Shown here one piece after another: positions 1-5,140 of a stretch of DNA of 7,169 nt. Location: assembly GCA_027083475.1 (NCBI GenBank), contig JALWON010000096.1:1-7169 (forward strand). The letters are read 5' to 3'. Both the position numbers and the translations under genes were made by a program. The notes below the pieces were generated by a model. It was not told where the DNA came from. It did not search any database and was given only the letters and a program-made list of their open reading frames with translations. How positions within the stretch are numbered: the stretch's first letter is position 1; each line of letters begins with the position of its first letter. The stretch is from Sulfurimonas sp. (GTDB lineage: Bacteria; Campylobacterota; Campylobacteria; Campylobacterales; Sulfurimonadaceae).

Positions 1-202
1 AGCAATTGTGATTGATGGAGAGAGTGAAGAGCATGAGTACCTTTTAAGTGCTCGTAAACTCATATGGGCTCCTGAGATTGATGGTGAAATCTATGTCAAT
101 GACAGAACAAAAGATGAAGATCTTGTGTTTAAAAAAGTCTATAAAGCCAAAATTACAGGGCTTGTCGGCAACACACTCACTGCCACTGTGGATAATGCTT
201 AA
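1..202 (+). CDS. rimO: RimO C-terminus: ribosomal protein S12 methylthiotransferase (5'-truncated by window edge)
   Basis: Only the last 66 residues are present; the frame enters at base 2 and stops at TAA 200-202. The visible part is the TRAM domain that ends RimO proteins. The run LIWAPEIDGEIYVND matches the family's 'R..QAPEIDG..Y(I/V)' signature, and a beta-rich tail (KAKITGLVGNTLTATVD) follows. RimO is a radical-SAM enzyme that methylthiolates an aspartate of ribosomal protein S12; the catalytic Fe-S domains lie outside the window. MiaB, its paralogue, also ends in a TRAM domain, but the APEIDG motif points to RimO, and MiaB is encoded complete elsewhere in this window. The stop overlaps the tilS start by 8 nt, implying co-transcription; as I recall, the same pair is adjacent in Campylobacter jejuni. 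Confidence 0.88.
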   Translation, partial: AIVIDGESEEHEYLLSARKLIWAPEIDGEIYVNDRTKDEDLVFKKVYKAKITGLVGNTLTATVDNA

Positions 203-1184
203 AAATACAACCCTCACCACCCTGCAGCAGCAAAAAAACCTCCTTGCCTTTTCAGGCGGAGGTGATTCCACTGCCCTGCTTTTTTTACTTTTAGAACATA
301 ACATCCCCTTTGACATTGCTATTGTAGATTATGGTCTGCGTTTGCAGAGTAAAGAAGAAGTAGCCTATGCCAAAGCATTAGCACAGCGCTATAACTTTAC
401 TTGCCACACACTCTTAGCACCACATATAGATTCCAATTTTGAAGCCAAGGCACGAGCTGTTCGTTATGATTTTTTTGAACAACTCATAGCAGAGCATCAC
501 TACACAACACTCCTCACCGCCCATCATTTAGGTGATAGATTTGAGTGGATGCTGATGCAATTTTGTAAGGGTGCCGGGTGTGTCGAAATGGCAGGCATGC
601 AAGGAGAAGAAAACAAACAAAACTATAGCCTCATCCGTCCACTTTTACACCTCGATAAAGCAGAACTTTTAGCCTATTTACACAAAGAAGACATTCACTA
701 CTTTGAAGATGCAAGCAACAACAACCCCAACTATAAACGCAATGCATTTCGGCATGCACATACACAACCACTGCTCAAAGAGTATCTCTCAGGAATTAAA
801 CAAAGTTTTGCCTACATCGATGCTGATGTCCAAAATCTCATTCACGATGTCACACTCCACACACTCGAAGATTTTGCATATTTTGTTGCTTCACACGAGC
901 AACGCAGCGATATTTACCACATAGACCAATACCTCAAACGCAAGGGGTATCTCCTCTCTTCTCATGAAAAAGCATTACTTGCCAAACAACAGAGTGTTGT
1001 CATTGCTCGTAAAATGCTCATAGTGCAGGCAGATAACTATGTTTTCATCTTGCCTTATGTCCGCAATGTCACGATGAATAAACAGTTTAAAGAGGAGATG
1101 CGACGTTTACGCATCGAACCAAAAATGCGTCCCTATCTTTTTTTACACCCTAATGTGAAGCAGTTGTTACTTTCGCTTTTGTAG
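195..1184 (+). CDS. tilS: tRNA(Ile)-lysidine synthase TilS
   Basis: TilS is an ATP-dependent N-type PP-loop enzyme. It converts C34 of the CAU-anticodon tRNA-Ile2 to lysidine, so that the tRNA reads AUA and is charged with isoleucine. The protein is 329 aa, within the range of short TilS forms lacking the full E. coli C-terminal extension. Visible motifs: PP-loop SGGGDS (20-25); VDYGLR (44-49, where many relatives have VDHGLR); TAHHLGDRFE (108-117), the AHH..D..E motif; RPLLHLDKAEL (148-158); and DASNNN...KRNAFRH (172-187), matching the family's D..N....RN..RH block. An upstream in-frame ATG at 48 would overlap rimO by about 155 nt; the ATG at 195 sits just before the PP-loop and gives the usual short N-terminus. 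There is no strong ribosome binding site, so coupling to rimO through the 8-nt overlap (ATGCTTAA) is likely. The 3' end overlaps the convergent PilO-like gene by 35 nt. Confidence 0.93.
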   Translation: MLKNTTLTTLQQQKNLLAFSGGGDSTALLFLLLEHNIPFDIAIVDYGLRLQSKEEVAYAKALAQRYNFTCHTLLAPHIDSNFEAKARAVRYDFFEQLIAEHHYTTLLTAHHLGDRFEWMLMQFCKGAGCVEMAGMQGEENKQNYSLIRPLLHLDKAELLAYLHKEDIHYFEDASNNNPNYKRNAFRHAHTQPLLKEYLSGIKQSFAYIDADVQNLIHDVTLHTLEDFAYFVASHEQRSDIYHIDQYLKRKGYLLSSHEKALLAKQQSVVIARKMLIVQADNYVFILPYVRNVTMNKQFKEEMRRLRIEPKMRPYLFLHPNVKQLLLSLL

Positions 1185-1707
1185 TGTTTTTATCGGCACA
1201 ATAGACTTTCATTGTAAAAGAGGATTTTATCAACTCCCCATCACGCTCAAACGCAATAGGAAAATTCACACCAATAATCCAATCAGATTTATTGAGGGCT
1301 TCTATAAACTCATAAAAACTTTTGGGCGAATTGATTTGTGAAGTGGTATTGACCTCATAACTTAAAAACTCATCATTTTTTACAGGAGTGGCAAGTTGTG
1401 ATAATGATAAAGAGGAGAAGTAGCTTTTATACTGCTTTTCAAATCGCTCTTTATTAAAAGTAGTATCAAACGCAATAATGATATTGCGATTTTCTTTCTG
1501 CAGCTTTTGTAACTCTTGGGCAGTTTTGTCGTGAAAGTTCTGGTATTTACGCAACTCTTTTTGTGCTTTTTTGACACTTATTCGCTCTTTTCTATACTCT
1601 TTTCCTTTAGGAATTAAAAGCATAAAAGAGAATAAAAAGAGAAGGAGGAGTAAAACCACAGAAAGAATGATCAAATAAAGAGACGGACGAGGAATATTAA
1701 TTTTCAT
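1150..1707 (-). CDS. PilO-like inner-membrane alignment/scaffold protein
   Basis: 185 aa. Architecture matches PilO/GspM-type proteins: a short cytoplasmic N-terminus, one strongly hydrophobic TM segment (about 10-33, Leu/Phe-rich), a basic coiled-coil-like stretch (about 36-75, KKAQKELRKY...), and a small periplasmic alpha/beta domain (about 85-170). That domain contains SPKSFYEFIEALNKSDWIIG, resembling the PilO 'Y..l..fl..l...p.iv.v' region. PilO normally pairs with PilN to link the inner-membrane platform to outer structures. Start: an ATG at 1719 is possible, but the ATG at 1707 has an AGGA five bases upstream and leaves only an 11-nt overlap with the PilN-like gene, so I prefer it. It is the last gene of the minus operon, and its final 35 nt are antisense to the end of tilS. 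The family call rests on architecture plus gene order; sequence similarity is weak to the eye. Confidence 0.7.
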   Translation of the reverse strand: MKINIPRPSLYLIILSVVLLLLLFLFSFMLLIPKGKEYRKERISVKKAQKELRKYQNFHDKTAQELQKLQKENRNIIIAFDTTFNKERFEKQYKSYFSSLSLSQLATPVKNDEFLSYEVNTTSQINSPKSFYEFIEALNKSDWIIGVNFPIAFERDGELIKSSFTMKVYCADKNTTKAKVTTASH

Positions 1708-2215
1708 GATTTTCCTCATCTATGTAATTTGTTGAAACGAAATACATCCACCCATTTTGTGCTGGATAAAAACTACTATATGTTTGATGAAAGATAGAAC
1801 GCAGTGGTGCTTGTAACATAAAGTTATACACATCTTTGTTTGGTGTAATCCCTTTTAAAATGAGTGATTTTTTATCGAGCAGTGCCGTTGAGAGTGTAAT
1901 ACGTTCTGGAACTAAATCAAACAAGTTTGTAATAGAGTCTTTTAAAACAATATTATCTGTTTGGATACTCTGTGCTAAAGATTTTTCTTTTTCTATGTAA
2001 ATAATTTGTGCTTTAATCTCTTCTAGGGAACTTTGCAATTGTCTCTCTTTTTGCTGCATATTTTCAAGTGTCGCTGCAAAACGATAATCTTTAAAGAGTA
2101 AAAAAGCGTATGTAAGTACAAGCATCATAAAGGAGATTGTAAAAAAAGTGCCTAAAAGCTTTACCTCGACACTCAGTACACTTTTTTTACGTGCTTTAAT
2201 GTAACTGTACTTCAT
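1697..2215 (-). CDS. PilN-like inner-membrane protein
   Basis: 172 aa. It has a basic cytoplasmic N-terminus (MKYSYIKARKK), one TM segment (about 19-41), a heptad-rich coiled coil (about 44-90, with QQKERQLQSSLEEIKAQ) and a compact periplasmic domain. Within that domain, LFDLVPERITLSTALLDKKSLILKG is recognisable as the PilN 'l...lP..v.l..l......l.i.G' signature (this stretch is at about residues 98-122). In type IV pilus systems PilN binds PilM in the cytoplasm through its N-terminus and PilO in the periplasm. The start codon overlaps the stop of the upstream PilM-like gene as ATGA, with AGAGG seven bases upstream, so translation is probably coupled. It precedes the PilO-like gene with a short overlap, giving the canonical order M-N-O. 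The asparagine-rich basic motif by which classical PilN binds PilM is not obvious. Confidence 0.75.
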   Translation of the reverse strand: MKYSYIKARKKSVLSVEVKLLGTFFTISFMMLVLTYAFLLFKDYRFAATLENMQQKERQLQSSLEEIKAQIIYIEKEKSLAQSIQTDNIVLKDSITNLFDLVPERITLSTALLDKKSLILKGITPNKDVYNFMLQAPLRSIFHQTYSSFYPAQNGWMYFVSTNYIDEENHEN

Positions 2216-3255
2216 GAGATAACCTCTTCTAAAGCAAGCTGAGAAAGCTCTTGAGCTATATCAATACTTCGGACATAAACACTCAAAAACATCTCCTCTT
2301 CAAAATACTGTTTTAACATACTTGAGACACCTACACCATCGGCAATATAAAGTGTTTCTAAAAATTTACTATCATACCTGTCATCATGATAATAACGATT
2401 AATAGACTCTTGAATAAGGGTAAAGCGTTGATAGTCTTCTGTAGAAACCAAATCTTCATCCTCTGAAGCTGCTCCTTCACCCTGTGTGATTGCTGCAACT
2501 TCTTCATTAAACTCCTCTTCTATATCTTCTTCTTGTGAAAAATTGTCTATATCGTCTAAGCTGTCAAGATCAGCTATATCTCCAAAATCATCTAAAGAGT
2601 CCAGTTCATCAATCGCACTAATATCATCTAAATCTATGCCCTCTTCTATCTCTTCTACGATGTCTAAATCTTCTTCATCTTCTATAGCAGGTTCTTCTAG
2701 TATCTCCTCAGGGACATAACTCTCAACATTGATAGACTCTGCATACAGAAGTGTCGCGTTTTCAAAAATACTCAAGGTAATTAAATCTTCTTGTAGTAAA
2801 ATATAGCCCGCAAAATGCACCTCAAGCTTATCTTTAAAAAAATTCGATACAAGCGCAAAAGGAGAAAAAATGAAATCTAAACCTATTTTTTCATAAATTT
2901 TTTCTAGTTCATAAAGATCTGTTTTAGAAGTATAATATGTCCACTTTTTATCAACACATTTGTATTCACTCTCACTTAAATCATAATAGCGACTCATCTC
3001 ACTTTTAAGGCATGTCGGAAGTGCCCCCTGTTGTGTTGAGTTATCTAAGTAAGCAATATAAAAAAAAGGGGTCTCTTTGGTAAAATTGTGAATATACTCT
3101 ATAATCTTTTCATCTACACCAAAGACATTAAAATGTTCTTCATAGCTTGCATGCAGTTTCTCTTTTTTATAGGTTTCCACATAGAGTGTGGTGCCTTTTT
3201 TGTCAACAACAATATTGATAAATGCTTTAATATAGAGAGATTCTAAAAACTTCAC
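2212..3255 (-). CDS. Divergent PilM/GspL-like (actin-fold) protein with acidic insertion
   Basis: 347 aa from GTG 3255, which overlaps the recombinase stop as GTGA and has AGGG five bases upstream; an ATG at 3273 would give 353 aa but overlap by 22 nt. No TM segment, so it is probably cytoplasmic. The N-terminus (FLESLYIKAFINIVVDKKGTTLYVET) follows the layout of a PilM phosphate-1 strand pair. The stretch AGYILLQEDLITLSIFENAT resembles the second actin-like strand pair, and near the end LETLYIADGVGVSSMLKQYF resembles the PilM/GspL 'i..iyl.GgGa...gl..yl' loop. Between these lies an insertion of about 90 residues (about 183-272) dominated by Asp/Glu and almost certainly disordered. Glycine-rich nucleotide contacts are degenerate, so ATP binding is doubtful. 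It lies immediately upstream of the PilN-like gene, which supports a PilM role. By plain similarity it would pass as a hypothetical protein; position and fold cues drive the call. Confidence 0.65.
   Translation of the reverse strand: MKFLESLYIKAFINIVVDKKGTTLYVETYKKEKLHASYEEHFNVFGVDEKIIEYIHNFTKETPFFYIAYLDNSTQQGALPTCLKSEMSRYYDLSESEYKCVDKKWTYYTSKTDLYELEKIYEKIGLDFIFSPFALVSNFFKDKLEVHFAGYILLQEDLITLSIFENATLLYAESINVESYVPEEILEEPAIEDEEDLDIVEEIEEGIDLDDISAIDELDSLDDFGDIADLDSLDDIDNFSQEEDIEEEFNEEVAAITQGEGAASEDEDLVSTEDYQRFTLIQESINRYYHDDRYDSKFLETLYIADGVGVSSMLKQYFEEEMFLSVYVRSIDIAQELSQLALEEVIS
2551..2604 (-). repeat. Tandem 12-residue acidic repeat in the PilM-like insertion
   Basis: Two copies of LDSLDD lie 12 residues apart (DELDSLDDFGDI then ADLDSLDDIDNF), inside a longer Asp/Glu-rich tract encoded at about 2440-2709. 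The protein repeat is clear. The DNA copies have diverged, so this is a peptide-level repeat and not a recent DNA duplication. Confidence 0.75.
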
Positions 3256-4112
3256 TGTTGCCCTAGTCCGCATAAAGGGTGTGCTTTGTTATAATTTTGT
3301 TGTTTCAAAGCAGTTCCTAGTTTTGTATAAATTTGTGTCGTAGACATTGAAGCATGCCCAAGCAGTTCACTCACATCAGCAATAGGTGCACCCGCATTGA
3401 GTAAAGAAGTTGCATAAGAATGTCGTAGCTGATGTGGAGTCACTTTCATACCTACTCTTTTAAAGACTTTAGTAATCATATATCTTAAACTATTTTCGCT
3501 TAATCTTTCGCCATTTTTTTCAAAAAGAAACTTTTTTATGCTAAATGTGTCTAAATAATCGTCAAGAAGTTCTTTTGTTGTCGTAAGGAGTGGTACATCT
3601 CTTTGTTTATTGCCTTTTCCTACAATGCGTACCCATGCATCTGAAATATCTTGCAGTTCTATCGTTGCAAGTTCTGAGACACGCAGCCCCAAAGTATAAA
3701 GCATAACAACAATCAACTGTTCTTGTAAATCACTCTGCTCTAAGGCTTGGACAATATACTTGTGTAAAACTGGTTTTGGCAGCGTTTTTGCAACCTTGAC
3801 ACTCTCATCTGCTTTTAAGAGTGTTTTGATTTTTTTGTCATTGAGATACTGTGTAAAACTACGCAAAGCACTCAGCTTTTTACTAATTGTTTTGTTGTTT
3901 AGCGCTGCAATATGTAAACGATACGCCATCAAGTCAAACACTAAAACACCCTCCTCTTCATAAGGAGTAATAAAACGCAAGGCTTCTTCAATACTCTTGG
4001 CATAACTGAGTATTGTTAAATCAGAGTAGCCTTTTTGCTCTTCGAGTGATTCTAAAAAAAGAACCTTTTGTTTATCTATCAACTTTTTCAAAAAGCTTCT
4101 CAAATTTATCAT
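3252..4112 (-). CDS. Tyrosine recombinase, XerC/XerD family
   Basis: 286 aa from ATG 4112. All catalytic residues are visible in this numbering: Arg144 (TLGLRVSEL), Lys166 (VGKGNKQRDVPL), His227 and Arg230 (HQLRHSYAT), His253 (LGHASMSTTQIY) and nucleophile Tyr262. An N-terminal SAM-like DNA-binding domain (about 15-95, with ISKKLSALRSFTQYL) precedes the catalytic domain. The C-terminal YNKAHPLC corresponds to the YxxAHPRA tail of XerC/XerD, setting it apart from phage integrases. XerC/D proteins act in the cytoplasm to resolve chromosome dimers at dif. Start uncertain: ATG 4130 overlaps the upstream gene by 59 nt and ATG 4112 by 41 nt. TTG 4082 overlaps by only 11 nt and gives the N-terminal length closest to E. 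coli XerD, but none of these has a convincing ribosome binding site. The stop overlaps the PilM-like gene. No att sites or mobile-element borders are visible, so it looks resident in the operon. Confidence 0.9.
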   Translation of the reverse strand: MINLRSFLKKLIDKQKVLFLESLEEQKGYSDLTILSYAKSIEEALRFITPYEEEGVLVFDLMAYRLHIAALNNKTISKKLSALRSFTQYLNDKKIKTLLKADESVKVAKTLPKPVLHKYIVQALEQSDLQEQLIVVMLYTLGLRVSELATIELQDISDAWVRIVGKGNKQRDVPLLTTTKELLDDYLDTFSIKKFLFEKNGERLSENSLRYMITKVFKRVGMKVTPHQLRHSYATSLLNAGAPIADVSELLGHASMSTTQIYTKLGTALKQQNYNKAHPLCGLGQQ

Positions 4113-4527
4113 AATATTGTTTCGTCTCATCTACAAGTGCTTTGTTTGTAATCACACTCGGAGCAAGCTTGGGGTATGCATCTATCATAATACTGCACAT
4201 CATTTTTATTTTCGCTCTTTGAGCATCGGTGATAGCCCCCTCTGCTGCCATAGCCTCAATCGCCTGCATATATTTTTTTGCATCATTCAAATAAGCAACA
4301 TACTTTAGAGAAGTTTTTGATTGTGCCATAATAGTAGATGCCATACGGTTGTAAACATCTAAGCTAAAGGCCTCATTGGCTAAAGAGTAGGCAGTTTTAT
4401 ATGAGCCTATTTCATAGTAGTACTTCGCTTCTAATGATTTTTGGTACGATGGATTAATGAGAAAAAAAACAAATAAAACAAAAAGAGTAACAAGCGCAAA
4501 GCTTGCAAGTAAAACCTTATTTTTCAT
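4072..4527 (-). CDS. Membrane-anchored protein of unknown function, TPR-like N-terminal region
   Basis: 151 aa; I do not recognise the family. Residues 5-24 form one very hydrophobic segment (Leu/Phe/Val-rich, preceded by MKNK) with no clear signal peptidase site, so it is probably an N-in TM anchor with the rest in the periplasm. Residues 31-64 (LEAKYYYEIGSYKTAYSLANEAF...) have the helix-turn-helix pattern of a single TPR-like unit: Y..G.Y..A..L...A. The remainder is helical and lysine-rich, ending FEKLFEKVDR. The start overlaps the lpxJ-like stop by 11 nt, with AAGGG about ten bases upstream. The 3' end runs into the recombinase start region. Its place between a lipid A acyltransferase and a PilMNO-like trio suggests an envelope role, but that is inference from context only. 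Confidence 0.82.
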   Translation of the reverse strand: MKNKVLLASFALVTLFVLFVFFLINPSYQKSLEAKYYYEIGSYKTAYSLANEAFSLDVYNRMASTIMAQSKTSLKYVAYLNDAKKYMQAIEAMAAEGAITDAQRAKIKMMCSIMIDAYPKLAPSVITNKALVDETKQYYDKFEKLFEKVDR

Positions 4528-5140
4528 GTTGGAGAAGCCCTTTTTGAATCAAATTGCGTGCTGCTTCAAGTTCCATTCCATTGACATCGATCTCTGAAGT
4601 TGCATAGTAGTTGATTATACCAAAAGGTTTTGGAATTACAAATTTATCCCAAGAATTCAGTTGCCATTTTTTTGTCGGTTTTATCTCTACAAGGACTATT
4701 TTTGCCTTGGCTTTTTGTGCCATAACGATAATCCCATCGGAGACTTCATGCCGCGGTCCTTTTGGTCCATCGGGGGTAATGCCTATGTCATACCCCTCTT
4801 TAAGGGTTTTAATAGATTGGATTAAAACCCGAGCAGCATTGCGTGTAGTAGAGCCTGCAAGTGTTCCAAGACCAAAGTACTTGATTGTTCGTGAAATCAA
4901 TTCTCCATCAAAATGGTTTGAGATAAGCACTTTGGCATGGGGTGTTTTTCTATAGTGAGAATAGAGATAGGGCAGCATCAACAGCTCTCCATGCCAACAC
5001 GCAAAAATAATAGGTTCTTCACTTAAAGTCTCTGGTGTATGGAACTGTTTTTTGTTGAGTCTGTAAAGGGCTCTTATGAGCAAAGAGCCTATAAAGGGAA
5101 GGAGGATAAGTGCTAAATAACGCAGTATTTTCTTACGCAA
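4517..5140 (-). CDS. lpxJ: LpxJ-like lipid A late acyltransferase (DUF374, LPLAT superfamily)
   Basis: 207 aa. One N-terminal TM segment (about 7-24) is followed by a DUF374 acyltransferase core: IIFACWHGELLMLP (about 45-58), VLISNHFDGELI (about 71-82), LAGSTTRNAARVL (about 94-106) and ITPDGPKGPRHEVSDGII (about 121-138). Members of this family in H. pylori and C. jejuni were characterised, as I recall, as LpxJ, which adds a secondary acyl chain to the 3'-linked chain of lipid A on the cytoplasmic face of the inner membrane. H50-equivalent GELLM does not fit the HX4D motif of LpxL/LpxM. There is no ATG near the N-terminus; two tandem TTG codons (5143, 5140) are available. The GGGGAG within the end of miaB sits one base from the first and four from the second, so TTG 5140 is favoured. 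It overlaps the miaB stop by 8 nt. Substrate and chain length cannot be read from sequence. Confidence 0.85.
   Translation of the reverse strand: MRKKILRYLALILLPFIGSLLIRALYRLNKKQFHTPETLSEEPIIFACWHGELLMLPYLYSHYRKTPHAKVLISNHFDGELISRTIKYFGLGTLAGSTTRNAARVLIQSIKTLKEGYDIGITPDGPKGPRHEVSDGIIVMAQKAKAKIVLVEIKPTKKWQLNSWDKFVIPKPFGIINYYATSEIDVNGMELEAARNLIQKGLLQHEK
4614..4641 (-). promoter_or_regulatory. Candidate internal promoter within lpxJ
   Basis: On the minus strand TTGTAA (4636-4641) lies 16 bases from a perfect TATAAT (4614-4619), which carries an extended TG one base upstream (TGGTATAAT). Transcription would start near 4607, about 80 nt before the 151-residue membrane protein gene, and could give the recombinase/PilMNO-like half of the operon its own expression. 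It lies inside coding sequence in an AT-rich genome, so chance occurrence is possible. Confidence 0.35.

Noticed and set aside
48..194. 49-codon N-terminal extension of TilS from the ATG at 48
   Set aside because: It would lie entirely within rimO in another frame, has no similarity to TilS, and the family normally begins shortly before the SGGxDS loop.
44..316. Minus-strand open frame of 90 residues across the rimO/tilS junction
   Set aside because: Antisense to two recognisable genes, Lys/Cys/Arg-rich with no motif; a shadow frame.
1140..1164. TTTTACACCCTAATGTGAAG as a terminator hairpin at the tilS end
   Set aside because: Only about three contiguous base pairs (CAC/GTG) form and the T-run lies on the wrong side for tilS; too weak to call.
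2486..2719. Plus-strand serine-rich open frame of 77 residues opposite the acidic tract
   Set aside because: Its Ser/Ile/Lys-only composition is the antisense reading of Asp/Glu codons in the PilM-like gene; there is no ribosome binding site or family resemblance.
3060..3071. A8 followed by G4 run as a possible phase-variable tract
   Set aside because: The run is short and encodes an intact stretch of the PilM-like protein; phase-variable tracts in this phylum are typically longer G/C or dinucleotide runs.
3252..4130. Recombinase as the sign of an integrated mobile element
   Set aside because: Both junctions are translationally coupled overlaps, no inverted or direct repeats are visible, and composition matches the neighbours.
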